The notes under the pieces were generated by a model. That model searched no databases, was not told the DNA's origin, and saw only the letters and a list, made by a program, of their open reading frames with translations. 64,000 bases of DNA from positions 248,001-312,000 of the forward strand of contig NZ_CP159829.1 in the NCBI RefSeq assembly GCF_047730065.1, given 5' to 3'. Each line of letters starts with the position of its first letter. The stretch's first letter is position 1. The DNA is from Njordibacter sp028825405. GTDB taxonomy: Bacteria; Pseudomonadota; Gammaproteobacteria; Pseudomonadales; Balneatricaceae. This document shows, piece after piece, positions 45,349 through 57,804 of the stretch. The translations under genes and the position numbers were made by a program.

Positions 45349-45745
45349 TTTTCTAGGTTTACCTAGAGCACAAAGCACAATGTATCATGGTTGATTAACC
45401 GTGGTTGATTGTACTTTGTTCTTTGGAACAATAACTAGCGCAAGCTAAACTGCTCTTTAAAAAAATGGATTTGTGATATCGATTGATGGATTGGCCCCGA
45501 GCCATGAAGTTAATCAGCGTTTAAACACATCGTCACCAGCGGTTGTGTTTAGACAAAACGTTGCAACGTCTTCTAGCGATCACGTTGTAACAAAGTTTAG
45601 GTAATACACAGTTAATTATTCAATTTCTAATTAACTGATTATGTGTTTTATCGAGCGACTTATCCGAAGGCCCTAGCGATAGGGTTTATCGTAAACTTGA
45701 TTGAAAGTAATTTGTCAGAATTACTGCGACCCTTTTGGGTTATAT
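45349..45745 (+). other. tRNA-Ala to 23S spacer
   Basis: No gene. It contains a boxA-like CTGCTCTTTAAAAA (about 45449-45462) and an inverted repeat CAGTTAATT/AATTAACTG (45609-45617 and 45629-45637). It also contains the 5' arm of the pre-23S processing stem (around ATATGGTCAAG, 45742-45752), which pairs with CTTGACCATAT at the 3' end (48626-48636). Confidence 0.6.
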
Positions 45746-48634
<2,889 letters not shown>

Positions 48635-48789
48635 ATAACGCCAAAAGCGTTGTACAAGCGAAGAAGTACGATTAAGTTTACGAAGGATAAGTGCTTGATA
48701 AGCGCATGATGTAGGACCTAGACAGTGGATATCACAGATTCAAGGATGTAGATTGATTGTAGGATTGATTGATCTTCATTCACCTTTTT

Positions 48790-48908
48790 TGCTTGGCGAC
48801 CATAGCGAGATGGAACCACCTGACCCCATTCCGAACTCAGAAGTGAAACGTTTTAGCGCCGATGGTAGTGTGGGGTTTCCCCATGTGAGAGTAGGTCATC
48901 GCCAAGCA
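48790..48908 (+). rRNA. rrf: 5S ribosomal RNA
   Basis: About 119 nt. The terminal stem TGCTTGGCGA/TCGCCAAGCA is perfect, and the core ACCTGACCCCATTCCGAACT and CGCCGATGGTAGTGTGGGG is intact. Confidence 0.97.
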
Positions 48909-48923
48909 CCTCATTTAATAAGA

Positions 48924-48956
48924 AAGCCTCAATGCTCACGCACTGGGGCTTTTTTA
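48924..48956 (+). terminator. rrn operon intrinsic terminator
   Basis: AGCCTCA and TGGGGCT pair (one G-U) around a GC-rich loop, followed directly by TTTTTTATT. It is 16 bases after the 5S. Confidence 0.85.
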
Positions 48957-49096
48957 TTGCTTGCTAGAAAACGGATGCTAGAAAGTGGGTGCTGAAAAAG
49001 GAACCTTATTTACAACCGATCTAAGAAGGCTAATACGGCTTTTCACAGAGCCAACCTATGCTACAATTAACACCAAATCTGAAAGATATTAAAACC

Positions 49097-49576
49097 ATGT
49101 CGACACATTATATGATTCCCATTCTTACGATTTTTTGTCTAGCTATGTTGGTCCTTGTGAGCTGGCTTTATATGCGCCAAAAAAAGGCTCGCAACGTCAA
49201 TGAGGCACGCATACTTGCACTCCAGGAGATGCTTCAAAAACAGTATCAGCATCGTGTAGAAAGTATTGCTGTGATTGCAAGTGCAATGAAAGATAAGCAA
49301 TGCGAATATACCGAAGGTTGTATTCGTTTAAAACAATTAGTGGAACAGGTTGAGCCTGATTTGCTAACTCAGGATGAGTTTTCTGTAATCGCTTTGGTGT
49401 TTAGTGCCACAGAGCACATGCCTATTAACGAACAATGGCAACAATTAGATAAGAAAGCTAAGAGTAAATTTACCCAACAACGATTTGCCCTCGAGGCTGA
49501 CCATAAGGACGCAATTCATAAAGCAGTTGTTGCGCTCCAAAGTCACCAGTTTGCGGGTTACCAGAACTTAGCCTAA
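49097..49576 (+). CDS. DUF2489-like membrane-anchored protein
   Basis: 159 aa from ATG 49097 (MSTHYMIPILTIF). It has one N-terminal membrane helix (about 6-24), a basic stop-transfer RQKKARN, and a helical cytoplasmic domain. Residues such as RVESIAVIASAMKDKQCEYTEGC resemble DUF2489 proteins. The function is unknown. The frame stays open to 49058, but the added residues are not needed. It converges on the aminotransferase gene with a 9-base overlap. Confidence 0.65.
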   Translation: MSTHYMIPILTIFCLAMLVLVSWLYMRQKKARNVNEARILALQEMLQKQYQHRVESIAVIASAMKDKQCEYTEGCIRLKQLVEQVEPDLLTQDEFSVIALVFSATEHMPINEQWQQLDKKAKSKFTQQRFALEADHKDAIHKAVVALQSHQFAGYQNLA

Positions 49577-50716
49577 GGCTGTTTTAATCCGCGCCATGGC
49601 ACTTTCCAACACCGAGCGTGGGCAACCAAAATTAAGTCTTAAATAATTAGCATCGTTAAAATCTCTACCTGGAGATAGACCTACCCCAGCCTTTTCAAAA
49701 AACTTGCATGGGTCTTTTAATTGTAACTTAGACACGTCCAGCCAAGCTAAAAATGTAGACTCGAGGGGCAACATATCAATGTCTGGTAGCAGGGAAAATT
49801 CGGCTATAAGATAGTCTCTATTGGCACGCAGATAGCTATTCATCGCGGTAAGCCAGGGCTCACCATGAGCTAAAGCAGCAAGGGTAGCAGTATAACCGAA
49901 TGGGTTTATCTCAGAGACAATGCCGTGCATTTCGTTGACGAAAGCTTGGCGAATACTCGGGTTAGCAATAACAGCCCATGAACAGGCCAGGCCCGCAATA
50001 TTGAAGGCCTTACTGGCAGCACCTAAGGTGATAGAGTTCTGCAATGCATGATCGCTGACACTGAGGTAGGGCACATGAAATTTATCTTCATCCAGAATAA
50101 TATCTGCGTGAATCTCATCAGATACTAGGACCAGTTGATTGGTTTCACAATAGGAGTCGATGCGCTTTAGTTCAGATTGGGTATAGACGGCCCCACCAGG
50201 ATTTTGAGGGTTACAAAATAACATCACGCGGGCAGCCTGTGCGTCATGGTTTTCAAGCGCCTCAAGATCTACTCGGAGACGGCCCTGATCATAAGACATG
50301 GCAAGGTGGTTATCCTGTTTGCCAGAAGCTAAGGGCGTACTATGGAAATAAGGATAAGCAATATCGGGGGTGAGTACCTGATCATGGTGCTTTGATAAAC
50401 TGCGAATAGCGAGGGATAAGCTAGCGACCACACCTGGGATCCAAACAACCCACTCTGCCTTAACGTGGCAGCCATACTTGACCTGATAATAGTCAGCTAC
50501 CATTTGGTTAGACTGTTGATTAGCCCGAGTATAACCATAGATTGCATGATCTTTGCGGGCTTCAATGGCTGCTTGGATCACGGGAGCAACTTTGAAATCA
50601 GTGTCTGCCACCCAGAGGGGTATGATGTCTTGAAGGGCGTATTTTTCCCACTTCAAAGAATTAGTATTGTGGCGTTCAATAATCTTATCAAACTCAAAAT
50701 CATCATTCTTTTGCAT
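49568..50716 (-). CDS. PatB/MalY-family aminotransferase (C-S lyase type)
   Basis: Fold type I PLP enzyme, 382 aa from ATG 50716. The N-terminus FDKIIERHNTNSLKWEKY and PLWVADTDF are diagnostic of the PatB/MalY group. The PLP lysine lies in AASKAFNIAGL (about 235), and CNPQNPGGAVY is the cofactor loop. Members cleave cystathionine or cysteine conjugates; the substrate here is unknown. The frame is open to an ATG at 50752, and neither start has a clear ribosome site. Confidence 0.87.
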   Translation of the reverse strand: MQKNDDFEFDKIIERHNTNSLKWEKYALQDIIPLWVADTDFKVAPVIQAAIEARKDHAIYGYTRANQQSNQMVADYYQVKYGCHVKAEWVVWIPGVVASLSLAIRSLSKHHDQVLTPDIAYPYFHSTPLASGKQDNHLAMSYDQGRLRVDLEALENHDAQAARVMLFCNPQNPGGAVYTQSELKRIDSYCETNQLVLVSDEIHADIILDEDKFHVPYLSVSDHALQNSITLGAASKAFNIAGLACSWAVIANPSIRQAFVNEMHGIVSEINPFGYTATLAALAHGEPWLTAMNSYLRANRDYLIAEFSLLPDIDMLPLESTFLAWLDVSKLQLKDPCKFFEKAGVGLSPGRDFNDANYLRLNFGCPRSVLESAMARIKTALG

Positions 50717-51023
50717 AACTTTGTTAGGCCTTTTTAATGAGGTTTGGGGCATCTATTTCTATTGCTAGGGAAAGAGCTAAAGGCTATATTAGATGGCAAG
50801 GTCAAGGTTTTAGTTTAGACCAAAAATTTGCCCAGACCTACAATAATTAGCTTTATTTTTGATTTGACTGAAAGCAGCGATGTGGGTCAAAGTCTCTATT
50901 ACTGACTTAGGCTAGCTTGGACCCCATATAACAAATTCAAGGCAAAGACTTGGATTACCATTGGGTTTATTAAATTTAATTATTGCTTTAATAAATGGCG
51001 CAGTAATTTCAACGGAGGGTAAC

Positions 51024-51215
51024 ATGGCAACATACGAATGTAATCATTGTGAAATGGCGGTGAACGCAACTTGTGCTAAATGCGATGCACCATTAGTAAA
51101 CGGTATGCTTGCCCTCAATGATGGCACTGAGGTTCAGGTTTCTAGATGTCCCAATGACCATGGAAAGATAAAATCTCCCATGTGTTGTGGCCAAGATATG
51201 GCATGTGCAATCTAA
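51024..51215 (+). CDS. Cys-rich zinc-ribbon microprotein
   Basis: 63 aa with eight cysteines at 6, 9, 17, 20, 42, 54, 55 and 61. Two CxxC knuckles come first (CNHC and CAKC), and the later CP and MCCGQDMAC parts may bind a second metal. The ATG at 51024 has an excellent ribosome site (GGAGGG, 6 bases away), so it is very likely translated. I recall similar short proteins in marine bacteria but no assigned function. It lies 58 bases upstream of the PhyH-like gene on the same strand. Confidence 0.75.
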   Translation: MATYECNHCEMAVNATCAKCDAPLVNGMLALNDGTEVQVSRCPNDHGKIKSPMCCGQDMACAI

Positions 51216-51273
51216 CCATAAGAAGTCACCTTATATAGACTTTAGGCGTTGAATCGCTAAATAATGAAAAGGT

Positions 51274-52110
51274 ATGCCCATTACTGATATTCTAACCCAG
51301 CATGAAATTGATCAGTTTAAAGTCGATGGAGCAGTTTTCCTAAAAGGCAAATTTTCGTCTCAATGGATCGAAGAATTAACCCATGGCATAGATGCCAACA
51401 TGAAGCATCCAAGCCCACGCTTTGCTAGGCATACCAAGGATGACGATGCCCCTGGGTATTTTGAAGACTTTTGGATTTGGGACTGCCATCAAGGCTTTGA
51501 GAACTTTGTCTTTCAATCGCCTGCTGCAAAAATTGCAGCTGAGTTACTGAGTGCAAAAAAAATCAATTTAGTCATGGATAATTGGTTTTTTAGGGAAGCT
51601 GGTTCTAAGTCTGGAGCACCCTTTCATCATGATATTTCATACTTTGATTTTGAAGGATCTATGTGTGTCCTTTGGTTGCCGCTTGGCTCGGTAAAAAAGC
51701 ATGAGGGCATTGCTTGGATTAAAGGATCACACCTTTGGAATAAGTTATTTTTAAGAACCCGTTTTAAAGACGGCCATCAAGAAGATGGGGAAGCTGGAGA
51801 AGTGAATAGCAAATCCTATCACCTCACGCCAGACATACTGAACAATAAACAAGACTATGAGTTTCTTGCATGGGATTTTGAATTAGGCGATTGTGTTTTT
51901 TTTGATATGCGCACCCGCCATGGGAGTCTCAATCAAGTGATGCCAGGTAAGAACGTGCATCGATATACCTTAAGAATGGCAAAAGAAGGATCCAAGGTTG
52001 GGTATCGAGGAGCTTGCGCCCAAGCAGAAAGGACCATCATGGAGGCTAACGGCTATCAAAATGGAGATGAGTTGAGTGGTAAGATGTTTCCAACTTTGTA
52101 TGAGAATTGA
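51274..52110 (+). CDS. Phytanoyl-CoA dioxygenase (PhyH) family protein
   Basis: Fe(II)/2-oxoglutarate dioxygenase fold, 278 aa. The metal motif H-x-D is seen in PFHHDISYFDFEG (about 129), the distal His in MRTRHGSLNQ (about 214), and the 2-oxoglutarate Arg in RYTLRMAK. The family hydroxylates diverse small molecules, and the substrate is not evident. AAAAGG lies only a base from the ATG, so initiation may be weak or the true start slightly later. Confidence 0.82.
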   Translation: MPITDILTQHEIDQFKVDGAVFLKGKFSSQWIEELTHGIDANMKHPSPRFARHTKDDDAPGYFEDFWIWDCHQGFENFVFQSPAAKIAAELLSAKKINLVMDNWFFREAGSKSGAPFHHDISYFDFEGSMCVLWLPLGSVKKHEGIAWIKGSHLWNKLFLRTRFKDGHQEDGEAGEVNSKSYHLTPDILNNKQDYEFLAWDFELGDCVFFDMRTRHGSLNQVMPGKNVHRYTLRMAKEGSKVGYRGACAQAERTIMEANGYQNGDELSGKMFPTLYEN

Positions 52111-52205
52111 TCAATATGAGTCATTTTGGGGCTAGTGTACGATTAAGATATCATTAGCATACGCTCAAATCGATACCAACATATATTGAGGTTTTAGGAT
52201 AATTT

Positions 52206-53180
52206 ATGGTCACTTACCCGTCACTTGAAGAGGTTCAGCGGCTTCAATATTTGAAGGCACTCGGTATTACGAGTTGGCTGCCAACAAGCTCACTGGTGGC
52301 TAGCCAAGCTAATGCTGTATCGTGGCAACAAGACAACAGCCATTGTTTGGTCAGTGCAAAACTGTGGTCTGCAGAGATAGCAACTGCAAAGATAGCACCT
52401 AAAGCCTCAGCGTTGCCAACTGCTGCCAAAGCCCCAGTCGTATTACCAGCAACATTGCCAGCGACAGAGCCACAAAAATTTGACCTAAGCCAAGAGCAAG
52501 CTCTGATCCCGGGTCAGATACAAGCTGCTGCAGTCGCTGGTGCCTTGCACTCCCTTAGTTCATCACCAGAAACCATGGAGTATACAAGTGCATCACAGAA
52601 ACTGGAGGCGCAACTGCAACCAGATAGAACTCAATTAATCTCAGAGAGTTTGCCCTCATCGCCTTCATTGGCATCAGACTGGATTGCAGCGCTGCACCTA
52701 GGGTTATCTTGGTATGCCAATGGCGTTTTAGTCGTTAACGACATCCCTGCCCACGAGGGCGCAACCATGAGTAGCCCAATTCAGCGGCTACAGACATCGA
52801 TAGTTAATGCCTTAAGGCCAATGTTAAAAGAGTCTACCAGGCAAACCATGCCTGCAGCCTCTATGGAATTTAACTGGCCCTTGGTGCCTGGCCCCCATGG
52901 GGACCACTCTTTAACAGGCGCTCAAAGTGGGCTTCAATATAGTCTGCTAAAGTTACTCAAGGAACAGCCATGTAGTGCGCTCCTAGTCATGGGGCCCGCG
53001 GCCATGCAATTGCTTAAGGCTGATATGAGCTTAGGTGACAGTGGCTACATTGAACTGTCTGATATGACCATACCATCTATTTTCAGTCATAGCCTGCATC
53101 AACTATTAGCTGTTCCTAGTCTAAAAGCGGAGACCTGGAAACATCTACAACCATTACTTTTGACGGAAAAAATAGGTTAA
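52206..53180 (+). CDS. HolD-like protein (possible DNA polymerase III psi subunit) with long Ala/Pro linker
   Basis: 324 aa, no clear domain by eye. The N-terminal RLQYLKALGITSWLP resembles the clamp-loader-binding segment of HolD (psi). The C-terminal half (from about 165: SDWIAALHLGLSWYA to WKHLQPLLL) has the overall shape of the psi fold. Between them is a low-complexity Ala/Pro/Thr linker (about 55-100). It directly precedes rimI, and holD-rimI is a known gene pair in gammaproteobacteria. At twice the length of E. coli HolD, the assignment is tentative. Confidence 0.5.
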   Translation: MVTYPSLEEVQRLQYLKALGITSWLPTSSLVASQANAVSWQQDNSHCLVSAKLWSAEIATAKIAPKASALPTAAKAPVVLPATLPATEPQKFDLSQEQALIPGQIQAAAVAGALHSLSSSPETMEYTSASQKLEAQLQPDRTQLISESLPSSPSLASDWIAALHLGLSWYANGVLVVNDIPAHEGATMSSPIQRLQTSIVNALRPMLKESTRQTMPAASMEFNWPLVPGPHGDHSLTGAQSGLQYSLLKLLKEQPCSALLVMGPAAMQLLKADMSLGDSGYIELSDMTIPSIFSHSLHQLLAVPSLKAETWKHLQPLLLTEKIG

Positions 53181-53183
53181 TTA

Positions 53184-53648
53184 GTGATGTTGATTCGGTC
53201 TTTAGTCGAAAGTGATATTGATCAGATCCTCGCCTTCAAATTAGGCTATCACGAAACACCTTGGTCAAAAAAACAGCTCACAGGTGTTTTGCAAGCTAGT
53301 TTAAGGGGCACTTGTCTGGTTAACGTAGGTATTGATGACAAGACGCGTGTTGCTATTGCTTACGTCGTAGCGAGTTACGTGCTCGACCAAGCTGATGTGC
53401 AAAATATTGTGGTGGATGAGCCTTTTAGAGGCTTGGGTTGGGGTCGAAAAATACTGCAAGCAACGACTAATGAGTTAGGTTCTCGAGGGGTAACAGAGTT
53501 ATTTTTGGAAGTGCGCCCTTCCAATCAAGCTGCGGTTAATTTATATCAGTCGATGGGTTTTGAGTGCAAACAAAAACGCCAAGATTATTACCTTGGCGTT
53601 GATGGTATGCGCGAAGATGCATGGGTGTTTAGCCTAAAACATCGGTAG
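53184..53648 (+). CDS. rimI: Ribosomal protein S18 alanine N-acetyltransferase
   Basis: GNAT acetyltransferase, 154 aa. The acetyl-CoA loop is VDEPFRGLGWGRKILQA (about 76-92), followed by LEVRPSNQAAVNLYQSMGFE, typical of RimI. The start is GTG 53184 or ATG 53187. It begins 3 bases after the HolD-like gene and overlaps the convergent SulP gene by 20 bases. Confidence 0.92.
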   Translation: MMLIRSLVESDIDQILAFKLGYHETPWSKKQLTGVLQASLRGTCLVNVGIDDKTRVAIAYVVASYVLDQADVQNIVVDEPFRGLGWGRKILQATTNELGSRGVTELFLEVRPSNQAAVNLYQSMGFECKQKRQDYYLGVDGMREDAWVFSLKHR

Positions 53649-55155
53649 CAATTTTATAGTCTGGGTCTTCGATGACGTTGAGTTCTACCATGTTGCCAGC
53701 CTTAGAAAGGAGTATCTTACACTCTGCACTGAGGTGGCGCAGATGGAGGGTTTTACCTGCGCGCGAATAGCGTTCGGCTAGGGTATCGATGGCTTCCAAA
53801 CCAGAGTGGTCAGCCACTCGAGACCGCTCAAAATCGATAATCACATCATCTGGGTCTTGTTTTGGGTCAAATAATTCTAAGAAATTCTGCACTGAGCCAA
53901 AGAAGATAGGCCCTCGCAAATAATAGATGCGACTACCATCGACATCTTTATAGGTAACTTGTGTATGTTTGGCATGCTTCCACGCAAATACTAAGGCTGA
54001 ATAAATAACCCCCACGACCACCGCGATAGCAAGATCAGTGATGACAGTCACGCCAGAAACTAGGATTAATACAAAGGCATCTGATTTGGGTATTTTTCTC
54101 AAAATTCGGAAGCTGGACCATTCGAAGGTACCGACCACTACAATAAACATAACACCAATTAAAGCGGCCACTGGAATCATCTCAATAAGAGGCGATGCAA
54201 CTAAAATAAAGGCCAATAAAAAGAGGGCAGCACTAATACCAGACAGGCGCCCACGACCACCTGAGTTAACGTTGATCATGCTCTGGCCAATCATGGCACA
54301 ACCACCCATACCACCGAACAAACCCGTTACCGTATTAGCCACACCTTGGCCCACACATTCTTTATTTCCTCGACCCCGAGTGCCAGTAATCTCATCCACT
54401 AGAGTCAGGGTTAACAATGATTCAATTAAACCAATCGCTGCTAAAATAATAGCGTAGGGTAAAATAATAATAAGGGTTTCTAAGGTATAAGGTACCTGAG
54501 GTAAATGAAAGCTTGGTAAGCCGCCGGCAATAGAAGCAATATCACCTACCGAACGGGTATCCAAATTCAAGCTCACGGCTAAAATGGTCACCACTAAAAT
54601 AGCAGCTAGGGACGACGGCACGGCTCGGGTGAATTTAGGTAAAAAGTGAATGATGGCCATGGTCAGGGCAATAAGGCCAAGTAATAAATAAAGTTGGGTG
54701 CCTTCTAACCACTGTAAGCTACCATTATCATCCATAAATTTAAATTGGCTTAGTTGAGCCAAAAATATGACAATCGCCAGACCATTCACAAATCCTAACA
54801 TGACCGGATGGGGCACCATGCGGATAAACTTACCCAGTCTCAAAACTCCCGCTAAGACCTGTAAGATGCCCATTAAGACGACCGTAATAAATAGGTACTC
54901 TACACCGTGATCTGCAACCAAAGCGACCATGACCACTGCCAACGCGCCGGTAGCTCCAGAAATCATTCCCGGACGACCGCCAATGACGGCAGTGATTAAA
55001 CCCACCATAAATGCAGCATATAGGCCAACCAAAGGATCTACGCCAGCGACAAAAGCAAAAGCAACGGCCTCAGGTACTAATGCAAGAGCGACTGTAAGGC
55101 CGGAGAGTATGTCATTTTTTGCATTAGCCGGGGCGCGGCTTGCGAGATCGAACAT
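53629..55155 (-). CDS. SulP-family anion transporter with STAS domain
   Basis: 508 aa from ATG 55155, which has AGGA about 9 bases upstream. It has 10-14 hydrophobic segments, with LSGLTVALALVPEAVAFAFVAG as the SulP signature near the N-terminus. The C-terminal STAS domain is at about 395-500 (VIIDFERSRVADHSGLEAIDTL). SulP proteins carry sulfate, bicarbonate or other anions; bicarbonate or sulfate is likely but not distinguishable here. The longer frame to 55194 is unnecessary. Confidence 0.9.
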   Translation of the reverse strand: MFDLASRAPANAKNDILSGLTVALALVPEAVAFAFVAGVDPLVGLYAAFMVGLITAVIGGRPGMISGATGALAVVMVALVADHGVEYLFITVVLMGILQVLAGVLRLGKFIRMVPHPVMLGFVNGLAIVIFLAQLSQFKFMDDNGSLQWLEGTQLYLLLGLIALTMAIIHFLPKFTRAVPSSLAAILVVTILAVSLNLDTRSVGDIASIAGGLPSFHLPQVPYTLETLIIILPYAIILAAIGLIESLLTLTLVDEITGTRGRGNKECVGQGVANTVTGLFGGMGGCAMIGQSMINVNSGGRGRLSGISAALFLLAFILVASPLIEMIPVAALIGVMFIVVVGTFEWSSFRILRKIPKSDAFVLILVSGVTVITDLAIAVVVGVIYSALVFAWKHAKHTQVTYKDVDGSRIYYLRGPIFFGSVQNFLELFDPKQDPDDVIIDFERSRVADHSGLEAIDTLAERYSRAGKTLHLRHLSAECKILLSKAGNMVELNVIEDPDYKIATDVLG

Positions 55156-55363
55156 GGTATTTCCTAATATTAGGGAGGGCGTAGAAGCGGGCATAGTATA
55201 TGTAAATTTACACTATTTCTCAATGAGTTGATGGGTTTTTGGTTATTTATTGATCAATCTTAGAGCGTTTTATATTGAGGATGGGGCGCTAATCAGCGAC
55301 AATAGAGACTATTCTAGGCTCGCCTCCGAGTGCCACCTCATACTCCCACAGATTTTAACAACT

Positions 55364-56947
55364 ATGTCCAACTTGATTGCAGAAAAAGTGGCAACACGAA
55401 GAACCTTTGCCATAATTTCCCACCCAGATGCGGGTAAAACCACCATTACTGAAAAACTTCTCCTTTTTGGCCAAGCCATTCAAACCGCTGGATCAGTGAA
55501 GGGTAAGAAAGGTGATAAAAAGGCGACATCTGATTGGATGTCAATGGAACAGCAACGTGGGATTTCTGTGACTTCATCCGTGATGCAGTTTCCCTATCAA
55601 GAACGCACCGTTAACCTTTTGGACACTCCAGGGCATGAAGACTTTTCTGAGGATACGTATCGGACTTTAACGGCAGTTGATTCTGTGCTGATGGTAATTG
55701 ATGGCGCCAAAGGTGTGGAAGATCGAACCGTTAAACTGATGGAGGTGTGCCGCTTAAGAGACACCCCTATTTTCACTTTCGTTAATAAAATGGACCGTGA
55801 AGTTCGTGAACAAATTGAGGTTTTAGATGAAGTAGAGGATGTACTCAACATCGCTTGTGCGCCGATCACTTGGCCTATAAGCATGGGTAAACGCTTCAAA
55901 GGTGTTTATAATCTTTACACAGATACCCTGCATGTATTCACGCCAGGGCAGGGACATACCATTGCAGAGGACATCCAAATTGAAGGCTTGGAATCTGATG
56001 AAGCCGCAGAGTTTTTGGGAGAATTATTAGATGAACTTAAAGACGAAATTGAATTGGTGCGGGGTGCGAGCCATAAATTCGACATGCAGTTATTCCTAGA
56101 GGGCAAGCTAACCCCAGTTTTCTTTGGCACGGCTTTATCTAACTTTGGCATACGTGAAATGCTGGATTATTTTGTGCAGTGGGCCCCAGCGCCAAAGTTT
56201 CGAAATGCAGGGGCACGGGTGGTTGAGGCTATAGAGCCTAAATTTACTGGTTTTGTGTTTAAAATACAAGCCAACATGGACCCTAAACACCGAGACCGTA
56301 TTGCGTTTATGCGTATTTGTTCAGGTAGTTATGAGCGCGGCATGAAAATGCGCCATGTGCGCATAGGTAAAGATGTTAAAGTTGCCGATGCAGTCACCTT
56401 TATGGCGGGTGAACGCTCCAATGTTGAGCAGGCATGGCCTGGTGACATCATTGGCTTGCACAATCACGGCACTATTCAGATTGGTGACACCTTCACCGCT
56501 GGAGAGAATCTAAAGTTTGCAGGTATTCCTCATTTTGCTCCTGAACTGTTTCAGCGAGTGCGATTGAAGGATCCGCTAAAAATGAAGCAGTTACAAAAAG
56601 GCTTGCAGCAATTATCTGAAGAAGGCTCTACCCAGCTGTTTATGCCAGGGAAAAATAATGATCTGATCGTTGGAGCTGTGGGTGTTCTGCAGTTTGAAGT
56701 CGTTGCTTACCGCCTGCAGGATGAGTATAAAGTAGAATGTATCTATGAGCCGATCAGCGTAAATACAGCCCGCTGGGTTGAATGTGATGACCATAAAATG
56801 CTGGATGAATTTAAGCGTAAAGCAGCAGAGAATTTGGCTATTGACGGCGGTGGACACCTCACCTACTTGGCGCCTTCTCGGGTCAACCTGAGTCTAACGG
56901 AAGAACGTTGGCCAGACATTCGTTTCCGTGCGACGCGGGAACATTAA
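55364..56947 (+). CDS. prfC: Peptide chain release factor 3
   Basis: Ribosome-recycling GTPase, 527 aa from ATG 55364. G1 is ISHPDAGKTT, G2 QQRGISVTSS, G3 LDTPGHEDF and G4 FVNKMDRE. The length is normal. The open frame to 55250 adds 38 residues that do not resemble RF3. The gene is divergent from the SulP gene. Confidence 0.95.
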   Translation: MSNLIAEKVATRRTFAIISHPDAGKTTITEKLLLFGQAIQTAGSVKGKKGDKKATSDWMSMEQQRGISVTSSVMQFPYQERTVNLLDTPGHEDFSEDTYRTLTAVDSVLMVIDGAKGVEDRTVKLMEVCRLRDTPIFTFVNKMDREVREQIEVLDEVEDVLNIACAPITWPISMGKRFKGVYNLYTDTLHVFTPGQGHTIAEDIQIEGLESDEAAEFLGELLDELKDEIELVRGASHKFDMQLFLEGKLTPVFFGTALSNFGIREMLDYFVQWAPAPKFRNAGARVVEAIEPKFTGFVFKIQANMDPKHRDRIAFMRICSGSYERGMKMRHVRIGKDVKVADAVTFMAGERSNVEQAWPGDIIGLHNHGTIQIGDTFTAGENLKFAGIPHFAPELFQRVRLKDPLKMKQLQKGLQQLSEEGSTQLFMPGKNNDLIVGAVGVLQFEVVAYRLQDEYKVECIYEPISVNTARWVECDDHKMLDEFKRKAAENLAIDGGGHLTYLAPSRVNLSLTEERWPDIRFRATREH

Positions 56948-56976
56948 TCGCAGTTATTAAACAATGAGGGGGTTTA

Positions 56977-57762
56977 ATGCATCAGTTGATTGACAGTCAC
57001 TGTCATTGGGATCACCCTCGCTTACAAAGTCTGCAACCCCATTTATGGCAATCCTGCCTTGACCAAGGTGTCACACAACTAGTGGTGCCTGCCACTAAGG
57101 AATCTTCATTTGCTCGTCAAATCTCTCTTTGTGAACAATACCCAAGTTGGCACTTAGCCCTGGGTCTTCATCCTTACTTTAGTAATCAACATACCCAAGC
57201 GCACCTTACAGTGTTGACTGCGGCCATTGAACGTCATAAGCCTTTAGCTATAGGGGAGATTGGACTAGACTTTGCTTTGGACATGTCACTTGAGGGCTTT
57301 TCTATAGAGCATCAAGAAGCCTGGTTCGTTGCTCAGGTTAAGCTTGCTCAACACACCCAGCTCCCTCTTATTATTCATAGCCGTAAGGCTAATGATCGCT
57401 TAGGTCAGTTGTTACGGCAGTTAAAATTTAACCAAGGCGGTATTGTGCACGGCTTTAGTGGCAGCCTGCAACAAGCTGAAAAGTTTACTCATTTGGGGTT
57501 TAAAATAGGCATAGGCGGCAACCTAACCTATGAGCGGGCTCAAGCTATGAGGCGCTTGGCCCAAGCATTGCCATTGACAGATATGGTGTTAGAAACAGAC
57601 GCGCCAGATATGCCTATGGCTGGGCAAGAGCGAGGTCAGCCCAATCGACCTGATATGCTGCCTCGAGTATTGCTGGTGTTGGCCGAGTTGCGAAGTGAAT
57701 CCTTATCTGAGATTGCTATGCAGACGGTAAAGAACACATTAGATGCGTTAAGAATTAATTAA
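56977..57762 (+). CDS. TatD-family metal-dependent hydrolase (YjjV-like)
   Basis: TIM-barrel metal-dependent deoxyribonuclease, 261 aa. Metal ligands are seen in DSHCHWDHP (HxH), GEIGLDF (Glu), IIHSRKAND (His), GIVHGFSGS (His) and LETDAPD (Asp). It is 29 bases after prfC, the same pairing as E. coli yjjV-type genes near prfC/osmY. It is likely co-transcribed with prfC. Confidence 0.9.
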   Translation: MHQLIDSHCHWDHPRLQSLQPHLWQSCLDQGVTQLVVPATKESSFARQISLCEQYPSWHLALGLHPYFSNQHTQAHLTVLTAAIERHKPLAIGEIGLDFALDMSLEGFSIEHQEAWFVAQVKLAQHTQLPLIIHSRKANDRLGQLLRQLKFNQGGIVHGFSGSLQQAEKFTHLGFKIGIGGNLTYERAQAMRRLAQALPLTDMVLETDAPDMPMAGQERGQPNRPDMLPRVLLVLAELRSESLSEIAMQTVKNTLDALRIN

Positions 57763-57804
57763 CAGCATGGAAATCTGCAGAAGTAGTTTATTGAACAGGG
57801 CAGG

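Noticed and set aside
54038..54457. 139-codon + strand ORF opposite the SulP gene
   Set aside because: Shadow of a membrane-protein gene; repetitive Ile/Thr/Pro composition and no start signal.
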